Source: Diphasiastrum complanatum (Eukaryota; Streptophyta; Lycopodiopsida; Lycopodiales; Lycopodiaceae). From it: a stretch of 64,000 bases of DNA. Every line of letters begins with the position of its first letter. Position 1 is the stretch's first letter. The DNA is taken from positions 62,001 to 126,000 of the forward strand of contig MU831576.1 in the NCBI GenBank assembly GCA_029204225.1, in the 5' to 3' direction. The notes under the pieces were generated by a model. That model worked only from the letters and a program-made list of their open reading frames with translations. It ran no database searches and had not been told where the DNA came from. This document shows positions 21,340 through 32,869 of this stretch, piece after piece. Both the position numbers and the translations under genes were made by a program.

Positions 21340-21560
21340 CAAATCCACATCTGAATGGCTCATAAGGCCCAATTATATTAAGATGTGTAGATCATCAGGA
21401 CAATCACATTAAGAGGTGAAAATCATATGGCCCAATCATGTTAAGAGGTGCACATCATGAGGCCCACTTAAATTGTGCAGTGAAAATCATGAGGTCCAAT
21501 CATCTTGAGATGTGCAAGTCTAGAGGTCCAATCATGATGATGTCCAATCATTGTTAGAGC
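21340..21560. repeat. Imperfect tandem repeat, about 30-bp unit
   Basis: Six or so degenerate units of the form ATCATGAGGCCCAATCATGTTAAGAGGTGCAC. The core resembles the GTCCAATAGGATTAAGAGGTG repeats in the Copia-1 LTRs, suggesting a decayed U3 region of a related copia LTR. Confidence 0.6.
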
Positions 21561-22060
21561 ACTTTATATGTGTTTTTAAAACAAGAACTTGAGCCACCAA
21601 TATGGTTTTGGGGCTGTTACGTCCATATTCAACTAAAGATTTGGAAAAGTCCTACTATGGTAGACCGGCCCTTTGGTGTTCGAGTTTGTTGGTTACACCT
21701 CAATTTAATTTCATGTCAAGACCAATTTGTAACTACTAACTTTGAGAAGACCCAAAAACTCTTATTGAGACATGTGCCATTCCACCTTAAAATCACCTAT
21801 TCCAGGAACATTGAATGGTGTATCGCTCATATGATTCTTAATTATATTTGGATAATTTATTTTACTAAAAATCCAAAATAGAATGTCATGATCTTCTTTT
21901 AAAACATGTTTGAAACACAAAATCACGAACTATGTTAAGAGAATTGAACTTAGACCTACAATAACAAAACAATATTAGCTTAAAACACAAAACCATAAAT
22001 TCTCGAAATGAATTAGTTGCTAGTACTCAATAAAATAGATTTAAACTTAGAAAGCTGCTA
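21561..22060. other. No recognisable feature
   Basis: AT-rich sequence with no supported coding frame or repeat. A plus-strand frame of about 100 codons (21570-21881) has no recognisable motif. Confidence 0.25.
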
Positions 22061-22064
22061 ACCA

Positions 22065-23413
22065 TCAAATATTATTTTTGGATTGCACACTGAAATCAAG
22101 ACTCTTCGAGTTTATCGTATTGCTTAATGCTCCATTCATAAGTGTAACACTAACCCTTTCTAGCTTTTGTCCCTTTATTACTTCTAATTCATCTAACTTG
22201 AGAGCCAATATCAATTTTTCAACACTTTCATTTGTGATTCCATAAAACTTTACAATAAATCTCAATAAATGATTCAGATCTACAAACATATTGTTGGTGG
22301 AATCATATGACAAAGTGCCATGTTTTGAGTTATAAATTTCATTGATATGGTAAGGAATACCAATGATATTTTGCAAACCCATGTTTAACACATCCCTCTC
22401 TAATTTGATTTGAAAGGGCCGGGGAATAGGAAATTTTTTTAAATGTACATGTCCAAATGCCTCTTTGATAATTTTAAACATTGTGTCATATGCATCCCTG
22501 CTAATACCAAAATAATCACATGCTCCTTGTATCAATTTTTGGTCAATGATCTTGCCAACTTCACCCACAAGGGCCTCTGCAATCTTGGACTTGATTCGAG
22601 AATATCATTGATTTCCTAGTAGACTCGTCGTTGACTTGGCTGTAAACACTGCACTCAAAGACTTTCCAATCATGTCCTTGTCTTTCAGATTTTGATTGGT
22701 GACTAAAGCTGATCTACAAAATAAAAATAAGATTAAAAAAAAAAAAAATTCACAATCATTGATGTGCTAGATGAAACAAAAGACATGAATAGTTTAAAAC
22801 ATAATCTTACTTGAAAGCATATATTCTTTTTCTCCATTGACCCCCACTTGATGAAAGCTCGTCAATACTTTTTTAAATAACTTATTTTCACTTATTGTTT
22901 AGTATTTTCTTTCGTAACGTGTTTACTTTTGCATTTATTTGACAATATGAGGTATGCAATGTTTGTACAATTAGTTTCATATTGTCAGTTTTTTGGTTAA
23001 GGTTTAATATAATATCTTGCAAACGAGAATTATCTATCTTGAAGATTTCATTCTCCTCTTTTGTTTGCAACAAAAGAGTTTCTTTTTCTCTGTAGTCAGT
23101 AAGCAAACCATTCAACATATTTTCCAAACAATGGAATTGAATCACTAATGCCATAAATTTTCAATCTTTCACAATAACCCAATAGACCATTGTGTCCTTC
23201 ACACAAAAATAGTTTGAGTTGTGTGACTGATCTAGAATTTGGATGTTGCATTGAGCTTCGATCGATTGGACACAAACTTCCATCAACCCATAGATCACAA
23301 TGTTTCCTGTCTTCTGTCCTTTGGTGAGCTGGTAAAGTGGATTCTTTCAAAAAAAAATTCGACTGTGGATCATATTCAATGGGAAGATCAATATGGAGAT
23401 GATGTTTAGACAT
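22065..23413 (-). pseudogene. Intron-containing gene relic, copy 1
   Basis: Exon A (23413-22811) encodes an N-terminal block with HCDLWVDGSLCPIDRSS and TQLKLFLCEGHNGLLGYCER, a frameshift near 23150, then a coiled-coil segment (REKETLLLQTKEENEIFKID). It ends RKRIYAF at a GTAAGA donor. The 97-bp intron (22810-22714) ends TTTTGTAG and contains a poly-A tract near 22735. Exon B (22713-22065) resumes with the split Lys codon (phase 2), SALVTNQNLKDKD, a stop, then an open region with IDQKLIQGACDYFGISRDAY, PRPFQIKLERDVLNMGLQNI and IVKFYGITNESVEKLILALK. I do not recognise the family; no catalytic motif is evident. A second copy lies at about 26.5-27.84 kb with the same exon order and intron phase. 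Broken by at least one frameshift and two or three stops. Confidence 0.6.
22714..22810 (-). other. Predicted intron of gene relic copy 1
   Basis: On the minus strand: donor TTTCAA|GTAAGATTA, acceptor TTATTTTGTAG|ATCAGC. Removal joins AA+A to give a Lys codon and keeps the frame, as does the corresponding intron of copy 2. Confidence 0.6.
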
Positions 23414-24880
23414 CTTACTGATCGATAGATTAATCTAGTAGAAAACCAGGCCTGCTCTTCCAGCTCATCACTGCCCGAAGAGGTCCAAAAATATTGAAAA
23501 TGAATATGACAGGTGGTTGAAATGAGAAAATCGACGTAGCATTAATGGAAATGCATTGTCAAATCATAGTTTACAGGGTTAACTAGAGTTAACTCATAGT
23601 GCCAAATAATTCAGTGCTTCAAATTGTGGATCTCTTGCAGGTGTGTTAGATGTAGTACACATTGATATTGGACAGCTACAATATAGAGATAGAACTACAA
23701 AATATCTTGCTGATTGTGGAATCTTTTTTTATGAATCTATGTACATTCCTGATATAAAAGAAAATTTTGGGCAAATAGTCTCAATTCCATTATCTAGTTT
23801 TGGAAGTGATGAATGGATTGTGTTAGCCGAATTTTTGACGACAAAAATCGGACTAATATTGAGCAAAAAGCGGTTGCAAAGTATTTGACGAGCACCAAAA
23901 TATTGTGTATTCGACGAAAGTTGATACAAAAAGGTGGATCAGAAAGTGGTCCCAGCCCGTCCTTGAAGTGGCTAGACACGTTAATTATTAATAGATGACA
24001 TATCTTTATAAACGGTCTAGAAAATCGTCGAAAATATTTGACATATGTCAAATGTTGTAAGACCGAGCGGAAAATGCCGATCTAAGTAGACATAGGTCCC
24101 AACCCGCCTAAATGTGGCTAGTCAGAACTTTTACAGTCTTAAAATTGACCCGGATGTAAAAATGCCGGCAATGCCGAGCACCATTTTGATGTACTTAATA
24201 ATATTTTACTAATGCAAAAAAAAACTCTTTGCTTTTTAAGAACCGGTCAGTTTCTTCCCAAGATTGCTCTAGTCTGTCACTTAAAGCAACGTCAGTCAAT
24301 CGAAGAATGAAAATAAAGTCAGTTGAAGTACTGATGAAAAAATTGACGTAATAGCAGACATCAGTGAATAAGCACAGTGGGTTTCAAATATGGGTACACG
24401 ACAATTTACGGCATCAAAATAGCAGTCACAGAGAAAAATCGGCAAGGCAAATGAGAATGAAAAAATTAAATACTTGGGAGGCCAACAAGTCCAACCAACT
24501 TGACGAAAAGTTTTTATAGCCCTTGCAAAAGTTATTTCATTAAAATTAAGGCTTAATAAGTGAACTGGGTGACGTCACACCCTGGCCACATATCAAATGG
24601 GGGAGCTTAGTGTCTACATCACCTTGAAAATCATAAGCAAAATTTTAAAAAAATCTTCTTGGGACAAAAGTGCCCATAGGTCATTGGAGAGGTACAAGGG
24701 AAAGGTTCTAAGCATAAAAAATTGGATGATGTGATGAGCATTGCATTTTACACATTCTCAAAAAAAGGGAGAAATGACTGAAAAATGAAAAGTTGTCAAA
24801 GTGTAGGCCTACCCCTCAGCACCCTCTATAAAAAGGAAAGAAGCTTTGAGTGAAAAGATATGCAAAAGAGAGAATGGCCA
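23414..24880. other. Mostly unassigned; possible short exon-like frame
   Basis: The plus-strand frame 23643-23888 (LDVVHIDIGQLQYRDRTTKY) follows a pyrimidine-AG (CTCTTGCAG at 23631-23639) that could be a splice acceptor, but there is no homology evidence. At 23.8-24.2 kb, GCCGA-rich words resemble the 7.5-kb Ty3 spacer. At about 24820-24835, CTCTATAAAAAGG is a good TATA-box candidate. No protein family was recognised. Confidence 0.25.
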
Positions 24881-24918
24881 GCCTCACTATCTTCTTATGT
24901 TGCAGCCATAGCGAGCCA

Positions 24919-25169
24919 AGATTGTGCTTGAAAAAAGAGTGTGTATGATTGCCTTGCCATGCTGCTGAGAGAATGGGTCTAATTGCACTGGTGTGCTGCT
25001 AAGAGAGAGCCCCAGAGAATGTAGAGAGCCAGATTGTGCTTGAAAAAAGAGTGTGTATGATTGCCTTGCCATGCTGCTGAGAGAATGGGTCTAATTGCAC
25101 TGGTGTGCTGCTAAGAGAGAGCCCGAGAGAATGGGTCTAATTGCACTGGTGTGCTGCTAAGAGAGAGCC
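24919..25169 (+). repeat. Direct tandem repeat, 112-bp period, plus a partial third copy
   Basis: A unit starting ATTGTGCTTGAAAAAAGAG (24921) is repeated almost exactly at 25033 (period 112). A 46-bp truncated third copy (GAGAATGGGTCTAATTGCAC at 24969, 25081 and 25127) follows. Near identity implies recent slippage or unequal exchange. It lies about 90 bp downstream of a TATA-like box, consistent with the transcribed leader or R region of an unassigned LTR element. Confidence 0.8.
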
Positions 25170-25199
25170 TGATAATTTTCTTCTATGTTGTTGATAGAG

Positions 25200-26500
25200 A
25201 GGAGTGAAACTTATGCACAATGAGAGTGTTAGTTTGGTTTTAGGATTCTCATCCTTGTGTGGATCTTAGTTATTATTCTTCAGTTTTTAACACCTTGTGT
25301 CGATCCTTGTGTGGGAAGAGTATGGTAGTGAGAGCTTTGTGTGGGAGCTCTCGATGTCTAATGATAGGTGTTGATGTTGGGGGTTGTTGTGACATATTTT
25401 TGAGGACTATAATGTGTGTAATGATTGGTGGGAGAGCCATCTCTTTGCTTCAGGGAGGCTCCCTTTTGCTTTGAGAGAAGTAATGTTGTGTGTGAAAAAG
25501 CAATACTTGATTACAGTCATGTAAGCTATTTTCATGTTATTTTTTAGGCCACGAGGCTCAATTCCGAGAGCAATTCTAGTATGGTGATTCTGAAGAATGA
25601 GTGTTATGCTTAGATCCTTGACAATAACCAGCAAGCCCTTCTGTACTGGATCATGTTGAGAACGAACACGATGAAAGTCCTGTTATACTCAAGAACATTG
25701 CTCAAGTAAACACCATAGATGGAAGCACCATTCTTGTGTAACCTGTTGATAACTCAAGCTTGGCTGCGTTTGGACAAGCAATCCGGAATTCTGATATCGG
25801 CCTAAATCCTAGTAATGACGGAGATGTGACCGAACTAAGTGTACCTCAACCTATAGAGGCAGTATCATCCTCTACTGCCAACAGAGAAGCAAGGTAAGTG
25901 AAAGAATCGAGCCAGATCGCAGCCAAAATCAGGGCTAGACCTTAGTCATAAAGGAGTCATTGTCATCACAAGTGATATCACAACGGAACGTTGTCGGCCG
26001 CGATCATCCCGACTTGCTGCAGATGAACGAATCCTTACAAAAAGGAGAGAAGGTAAAGATTGAGACCATGAGATCCATGTCTGCAGACTGACCAACGATT
26101 GCAAAAGGGTTCAATCACAAGATGTAGCTATCCTCCTGGGTATTGAGTTATGATGGTGAGCATTGTCCAGAACCGTTCGCCCTCAGTGATCAGCGTGCAA
26201 GGAATGTGGCCCAAAGAGAGAGATCAGGTCAAAGACGAAACAGAAGAGCGAACTGTGAGAATTCGGGGCAAGCGGCTAGCAAAGAAGCGCGACCAGAGAC
26301 CAGTGAGCTGAGCTGAGCGAGAAGAAAAAGAAGAGATCTTGTAGAGCAGAGGCAGAGGAGACCTAGGGAGCAGAACCAGGGCAGCAGATCAGCGAACGGG
26401 CAAGGAGCAGAGAAGAAGAAGGCCGTGAGCAGATCAGGCCTGAACAAGAAGAAGGATCGAGGAGCAGTAGTGAGAGCGCGGCGGGCTTGAACACGGCGGG
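25200..26500 (+). pseudogene. Degenerate coding sequence, unassigned
   Basis: From 25647 a plus-strand frame reads HVENEHDESPVILKNIAQVN, then SSLAAFGQAIRNSDIGLNP and DVTELSVPQPIEAVSSSTAN, with one stop near 25740. It then decays into basic, Arg/Lys/Glu-rich coding-like sequence (about 26000-26400) of higher GC content than its surroundings. A 15-bp tandem duplication (GCGGGCTTGAACACG) lies near 26478-26510. It is chimeric-looking, with no recognised domain. Confidence 0.3.
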
Positions 26501-26514
26501 CTTGAACACGAAGT

Positions 26515-27840
26515 TGAGACCTTCTGAGTCTTCTGAATTTAAAAGTGCTTCATTCATGATCGTAAGACTGACTATTTTCATTTTTTTTTTTTATAATTTC
26601 AGACCCATCTAACTTAAGAACAACTATCAACTTGTTATGACATTCTCATTTGTGATACCGTAAAAATATATAATGAATGTAAGTAACTGATTGATGCAAT
26701 AAATAGATTGTTAGAATTGTTATAAGCTAGACATTCTCCTTTCGAGCAATACGCTTCATTGATATGAGATGGATTACCAACTATTTTTTGCATACCTTGA
26801 TTAACATGTCTTTCTTTTTTTTTAGATGAAATGGTCGTGGGATTGGAAAGTTTTTTATACTTACCTGTGCAAATGCTTCCTTTATCATCTTAAATATTGT
26901 TGCATATTTTCTCTACCGATGCTAGAAAAATCACATGCCCCCTAAACCTATGTAGTATCCAATATTTTTTCAACTTCATTCATAATGCTATCAGTAACTA
27001 AAGCCTTAATCTTTTTCATTTTGTTATTGTTTAACATTGATTTCATAGATTTAGAAGTTAAAATAGAACCTAGTGAGTTTCCAAAGGAAATTTCATCGGC
27101 CAAATGGTCTTCAGCAAGCAATGTTGATCTGCATTGCAAATATAATGTTCATAAAAAAGTCAGTAGAGATTAGGACACTCATAGTAATCACAACGACATA
27201 ATAAACAAATAAACTGTGAGTGGAAATTAATAAATAACAAAACTAGTGATTATGATTGAATCAAAAAGTTCAAGCAATATTGAACTAAATAAGTTACAAC
27301 TTACTTGAATGCACGGATTCTTCTTTTTCAATCATCTCCTTTGGATGATATATCACACATATCTTTGGTTACCAGTCTTTTTCTCTTATTGCTTTTTACC
27401 TTTCTGTTGAGCAAATCCATATCTTTAACAAGAGAGAAATATGAGATACACGTGGATTGAAATGCAATTTTTATCTCATTATTATTAGTTGTAAAATGAC
27501 ACAAAGAATATTTCAATGTTTGAATCTCCTTCTTGAACATCTCATTTTCTTCCAAACAAGTTAGATTTTTCTTCGCACTCCTTTGATATTTTCCTTAATT
27601 ATTCTTTCAAATAATGTATTCTTCGCATTGAATGTGTTTTCATAGAGTTTCAAATTCTTATAGTAACCCAAAAGGGCCATTTTTGCCATGACACATGTAG
27701 ATTACTAATTGAGTCACCGAAGAAAATTTTGGATGTTGCAATGAAATATGGATTAATAGGATACAATGTTCATGATGACCATAAATCTACATGCTTTAGC
27801 TTTTCCTCCCTATATGGGATCATATATCAAAAGTTGACAA
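26515..27840 (-). pseudogene. Intron-containing gene relic, copy 2
   Basis: Same architecture as the 22-23 kb relic, more decayed. Exon A (about 27840-27305) includes the DLW...LYPI block and the GHNGLLGY-like stretch reading QKWPFWVTI, with stops, then a Lys/Glu/Asn-rich coiled segment (MEENEMFKKEIQTLKYSL) and KRRIRAF at a GTAAGT donor. In exon B, STLLAEDHLADEISFGNSLG and IMNEVEKILDTT precede several stops, followed by QKIVGNPSHINEAYCSKGEC and finally KIVSLTIMNEALLNSEDSEG (about 26515-26580). The match in order, the conserved split Lys codon and the shared C-terminal VS(V/L)T(L/I)MN motif identify it as a paralogue. Function unknown. Confidence 0.55.
27129..27304 (-). other. Predicted intron of gene relic copy 2
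   Basis: Minus strand: donor TTCAA|GTAAGTTG, acceptor TTTGCAATGCAG|ATCAAC, 176 bp. Same phase and codon as the copy 1 intron, different length and sequence. Confidence 0.55.
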
Positions 27841-28250
27841 TTTAATTTGTTTTGAAAAACCAATACATCTTGGTGCACCAGGTGCTCATTAATGCTCACC
27901 GTTAGATTGTATCATTCTAATGTGCACAGATCATAGCCATTCAATGAAAACTAAGTTTCCCACCAAAGGACTATAGTTTGTTTTGAAAAAAACTTCTTAG
28001 GGAGTCATTTTTCTAAGTTTAGCATGGTAAGGGAATTACGTAGGTTTAATATCATAAGGAAAAAATCATTTCTTGACGTTTTGAAGAGTTAATAAAACAG
28101 AATAGCCTCATAATAGAGCCCATGAGAGAGAGAGATCAGAAATTGCGAACTCTTGCAACTTTGTCACGAAGTGAAGCGAAACGAAGTGAAGGGCGAACAT
28201 ACCTTGAAAACCTGAAGACACGAAACGAAACAAAATGACACGAAGGAAAA
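27841..28250. other. No recognisable feature
   Basis: No supported gene. Repeated ACGAA/GAAACGAA words at 28165-28245 just before the copia LTR may be part of its U3. Confidence 0.25.
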
Positions 28251-28251
28251 C

Positions 28252-28758
28252 AATTCGCGCTGCCAACTAGTAGCTCGACGAGCGTGGTGTATTGTACTTC
28301 ACGCTCAGCTAAAATAGTTAGCCTTAACAGAGAATAACTAACTAGTTGATTAGCGTAGACTTATCTTGTAATTCTCTGTTTAGCTGTTTTGTAAACTCTA
28401 TACAGTGTAGATATATACATAATCTTGATCAACACAAAATAGAGCAGAGAAAGAAGATAGAGAGACGAAAATAGCTATGCATGAAAGTCTGCCAACGAGC
28501 AAAACACAACGATTGACCTGAGTGTCAGGCCGCCAATGAGCGAGACACTGACCATCTCATTCAAATCTCAAAAGCTGATAATACAATTGCTCTCTTCTTC
28601 ATCTCATTGTTTTTCATCGTTTTGATTGCTCAAATCTTTTACGTTCTGTGATTTGTAGTCGCTTGCCTAGGATCTTGAAAGCTTCCGCAAAAGAAAACTA
28701 AACGAACTCGAAAAGAATCAGTTCGTGACAACAATCAGTTCACGAAACATTCGCGACA
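28252..28758 (+). repeat. Copia 5' LTR (second family)
   Basis: This block ends TTCGCGACA immediately before the primer site. It contains GCTCGACGAGCGTGG (28272-28286) and GCTATGCATGAAAGTCTGCCAA (28472-28493), both of which recur in a fragment at 49249-49527, showing the family is dispersed. The left boundary is uncertain; U3 may extend to about 28143. Confidence 0.6.
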
Positions 28759-28772
28759 TGGTATCAGAGCGC
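28759..28772 (+). promoter_or_regulatory. Copia primer-binding site (tRNA-iMet)
   Basis: TGGTATCAGAGCGC follows the LTR end directly, as in Copia-1 and Copia-2. Confidence 0.9.
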
Positions 28773-28823
28773 TGAGGTTATCACTGCATGATATCTAAAC
28801 AATGATTCTCTAGGCAACACAAT

Positions 28824-29500
28824 ATGGCTGCAATGATCTAGATGAGAATAGCAATCAGTCTTAATGACAAAAACTGTAGAGTATGGAAATTAAAAATCAA
28901 AACACTTCTGAAGTGTGAAGGCATCTGGTCGGTGACCGAACTCATAGAGGTGCAGCCTTCAGAGAGAGACCCGAGGAGAGCCGAGTGGATAAAAAAGGAT
29001 GAACGTGCAATGGTGATCATCGTTTCGTCCATTAACGAGGAAATACTCATGCAGATTGAAAACTGTGAAAGCAGCCATGCAGCATGAGAAAGACTAAAGC
29101 AGAAGTATGAAGTAAGGACTGCCGCTTCAGTGATGCATCTTCACAATTAGCTGCAATCCATATACGATGGGATGGCAACCAGTTGGATCAGCACGTTGAG
29201 AAGATCAGAACGATCTTCGCTCAACTCACTGCATCAGGACAAGAACACCAGGTCCCAGCACCACAATAATTGATATACTTCATGAAATCTCTACCTGCGT
29301 CCTATCAGTCGTTGAGAATGCTCATACTGAGTCTACCAGATATGACATTCGACAAAGCAATCAGTCTTGTCGCTGATGAGAGACTGATGAGGGATGAAGG
29401 AGAAAGAAACAGTGATTAGGAGAAAGCTCTTTTCACGAAGGGAAGGAAGAGGAACAAGAACAAGCCAAGATTTGACAAGACAAACACGAAGTCTTTGAGC
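28824..29500 (+). pseudogene. gag: Copia gag relic
   Basis: An ATG at 28824 starts MAAMI, stop, then MRIAISLNDKNCRVWKLKIK, the copia capsid entry (N/D..W..K). It continues to KKDERAMVIIVSSINEEILM and decays after about 29090, but gag-like sequence can be followed to the basic tail KGRKRNKNKPRFDKTNTK (about 29440-29490). Protease, integrase and RT are missing; sequence from about 29520 is unrelated and coding on the other strand. It is the 5' stub of an element whose rest was lost. Confidence 0.7.
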
Positions 29501-29575
29501 ATAAGCAATGACAACATAGTGAGGAGTTAGCTTTTTTCATCAAATGTATGCCATTGTGCTCTTGCCTTAGATTTT

Positions 29576-31250
29576 TCAAGCATACAGTTCTTTGATCAAT
29601 CTTGTGCGATCACAACACCTCAGTAAGATCCTGTAGGGTGTGTGGTGAAGTTCACACGTGCTAAAAACTTCACACACAACTGCTGTAGGTGTTCTATTTA
29701 AAATATATACAGCAGTGCTTGATGTCATGTGTAAAGGGATATGATTAAGCCCTTTGTTCAGGTCGTTCCTTAAAATTTTGCCATTAATAATTCTAGTATT
29801 CATAGAAATAACATGCCCAACATTTTCATCAATAAACTCTTTCAAACATTTAGAATTCTAGCAGGTTCAAAGTGGAATATTGTTAATATTAAAATCACAA
29901 ATTACTTCAAAGGGTTTATACCATTCATGCTTAAGACACGGATAAAAGGTCCAGCCAAAGACAATTTGCTCAAAGATCTCATCAATATGACCAAAAATCT
30001 GAAGTAAAGTCTCATAGTAAAGTTGTTTAATGTTTATACTATCAAAGCATCTATTGTAGTAATGTAAATGCAAAAACATCTTCCCTTTGTCTCTTTTAAC
30101 CAATAATCATCGCCTACCAGTTGCACTGAGCTCCAGGACTCTTATTTCTTCTATTTCCTCCTACACATGGATCATCACGGTAAAAATTTAGCTTTATGAT
30201 AAGAAGACTCTCTTTGCCACCACTGTTTTGCCCCTCATTGTCTTTATTAGAAAAATATTTCCTCTTCTTGTTACCATTGTCTGATATGACTGAGCTTGGA
30301 TTATTCAGATTGAAGGACCCTGTTTTTCTGCTTGTATTCTGGAAGTATTTATCATGTAAGGTAGAGAAGCTGGGCTTTTTAAGAAGACGTTCAATTTCCC
30401 AGATGTTTTCAGCATCGCCAAGGTGTGCAAGAAGTTTAGCAGAGGGGTTAATAGAAATTTCAAAGGAAGTTTCAATCATGTGTTGTCTTATGTACATAAA
30501 GGCAAGAAGGGCTTTAACAACATCCCTAGTAGGTTTATGAAGCCAAAGAAAGAAGGCATTAAGTTGGTTATGTAGCAAAGCACCAGAGAAGAATTTGGCA
30601 AGGTTGTTCATCATGAACTAGATAGTGTGATCAAACCATATAATAGAAGAAATGTTTTTACATTTGTCACCGCACCTGCACTTAAAGAATGGTGTTTTCC
30701 AGTCCAAGTTCTAGCTTGATGCAAGCTCATCGTATTAAAACCGGTTTCAAAGCGGCCCCTAGCTCTAGCCCAGGTTTGTTCAGAAGGACATTTTGAGGAT
30801 TCAAATCTACTCATTTTAATGATAGTATCAAAAGCAATAGGTTTGTCAAAAGATGGATTTTTATGCAAAGAGACAAGCTTGCAGGCCATAAAACACAAGT
30901 AAAAGTAAAGGTTTGGTACCACCCCAGCCAAAAGGTAGTTGGGTTGGCATCTTAAAAAGACGTTGAGAGAGAGTAACAAGATTTCACATAGTCTCTCTTG
31001 ACAAGTCAAGACCAAACCCTTTGAACCCTTTAATTCATAGCATAAGTTGCGTGAGAAAGACAGGTGTCATAGCTGAGCATCAGTTGTTATCCATGTCTGA
31101 AACAAGATTCACTACCTTATCATCTTTATTGCAGCAACAAATAATATGTCCAATCTTCTCTATCATGATTTTCATAATTAACAATGCATTATGTCCTCCT
31201 AAAAAAAACCGTATCAGGGCAGATGCCATACTGATCAGACCAAGAGCAAA
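29576..31250 (-). pseudogene. Unassigned coding relic, two or more frames
   Basis: The minus strand from about 31250 to 30114 encodes a discontinuous protein-like sequence: YLLAGVVPNLYFYLCFMACK, SEQTWARARGRFETGFNTMS and HQARTWTGKHHSLSAGAVTN, then after a frameshift near 30640 MMNNLAKFFSGALLHNQLNA and RDVVKALLAFMYIRQHMIET, then a charged tail ending at 30114. A second block (30103-29576) has EWYKPFEVICDFNINNIPL and EFIDENVGHVISMNTRIING. None of the retrotransposon signatures (CCHC, DSG, DDE, YVDD) is present. The helical, aromatic-rich body with a charged tail is loosely reminiscent of nucleocapsid-type proteins of negative-strand RNA viruses, but that is a weak impression, not an assignment. 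It may equally be a decayed host gene. Confidence 0.35.
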
Positions 31251-32865
31251 ATGAATGTATCAAGTTCACATAAATTTTTTACACATAAGAAGCTATCTTG
31301 CAATACACATGCAAAGAGACTTGACATTGGCATAAGTGCTAGGTACTAGGGCAGATCCGTGCCATACTAGCCCCATGCACTCCCACAAAAAATCTTCGGA
31401 GCCTTTTGGCTTGGGTAATCCATGTTATTCAAGCACGTCAAGATCAAGCTCTTCCAAAGTACATAACTTACAAGGAACACTGCTTTCAAGTCAAATAGAT
31501 TTTGTCCTTGTTATAAGTATCGTCCATAAATCTTTGTCAATGAAACGTAAGTATTATTAGTAAAAAGTTACAAGAGCTATCATTTAAAACATATCATGAA
31601 ATCCCATATGTATGCATAAACCATCACACATTGTCGCAAAAACTATTCAAATCGGTGTTATCTCATATGGCTTCATACCTGGATGCGAGGTGAGGAGATT
31701 TCATGCGAGCTACCCATCTCCAATTGCTTTAAGCGAAATCTTTCTTATATAATAATGATTGCACATCGAGAATAACAAGGTAAAAGTAGTGTGTTATAGT
31801 TATAACAGTTTCATTATAATAATAAGAAATATTCAAGGGTTGGCTCAATTGGTTAGCTTGGCATCCAAAGTTCCTTTGGTCCCAAGATCAAGCCCCCTTA
31901 AAAACCAAGATGCATTATAATAAGAAAGATGTTTAGCATCAATAAAGTGTCATTCATTTTACAAGCCGGAGTTAGTAACTTTAAAAGCCATAAACTCGTC
32001 TCCACAATACTTCATACCTCGACTTTCAGCATGTTCACCAAACAGTACAATCATTTTAGTATTATTATTTTCAAAATTTATAGCATTACGACTACTTCAC
32101 ATAACGTCTCAAATTAATAACCAGAGACACCACATTATATTACTATTCTTATGAGCAACCACATATCTCATACCATATCAATAACAATATGTGCAACTTG
32201 GGACAAAATGAGAGTAAGTTGGGTGGCCAACTATGAGAAGTAATGATCTGAAATAGGGTTATGCATTGCAAGCATAGTCATAAACAACTGGCTTTGATAA
32301 AAAAAATAGCAGATAGAGCGATGGTCCATCGTTGCCAGGGGATGGCGGCCTACTGCAGCAACAACATAACATCATGTATAACTATCATGTATTGGCTCAA
32401 ATTGTGATTTCTGGTCATTAATAATTCACTGGCCAGCGCCACATATCTACTATGTGAGACACATTAAACAAGAGTACATAGTAGCGCTTCAATCGCATCT
32501 GCATGTTCACTGTCAAGAGACAACGTAATAGCGATAAGGTTGATAATCATACTTGTATAATGGTTCACAACTACTCTTGAGGCAGTGCCCTTTTGTAGAG
32601 TCTTCCTATGTTCTTTGGTAAGCACAAATGCTATACCAATCACTAATAATCAAAGCTTATGTAAGCTTGCTATCATCCAACATATCTAACAATGCAAATT
32701 ATGAGAAGTAAGCGATCATTAAGCCGAACGAAGGATGATGAGCTTACCTTAGCTTCGTAGTATCACCCACACAATTACTCTTTCGATAGAATATGCAGTT
32801 CTCCTCTCCTCCAGGCAGAAACAATCGTAGTAGAGAAGCAAAATGAGAGACTTGACCATAGACAA
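31250..32865. other. No recognisable gene
   Basis: AT-rich sequence between the coding relic and the Ty3 pol relic. Apart from the tRNA-like patch at 31836 I see only short chance frames. Confidence 0.3.
31836..31899 (+). repeat. tRNA-like SINE head (tentative)
   Basis: GGGTTGGCTCAATTGGTTAG resembles a Pol III A box (TGGCTCAATTGG), and AGATCAAGCCCCC about 35 bases on resembles a weak B box. A tRNA-derived SINE head would look like this. It cannot be folded into a clean cloverleaf, so a functional tRNA is not claimed. Confidence 0.35.
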
Positions 32866-32869
32866 GTTG

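Noticed and set aside
23631-23888. Plus-strand exon after a CTCTTGCAG acceptor
   Set aside because: The frame is only 82 codons, has no recognised motif and no matching upstream exon; kept only as a remark.
24919-25169. CRISPR-like regular repeats
   Set aside because: Units are 112 bp and contiguous, with no short repeats separated by unique spacers; the context is a plant-type genome.
31836-31899. Functional tRNA gene
   Set aside because: A-box-like sequence is present, but no acceptor or anticodon stem can be paired and the B box is poor; at most a SINE head.
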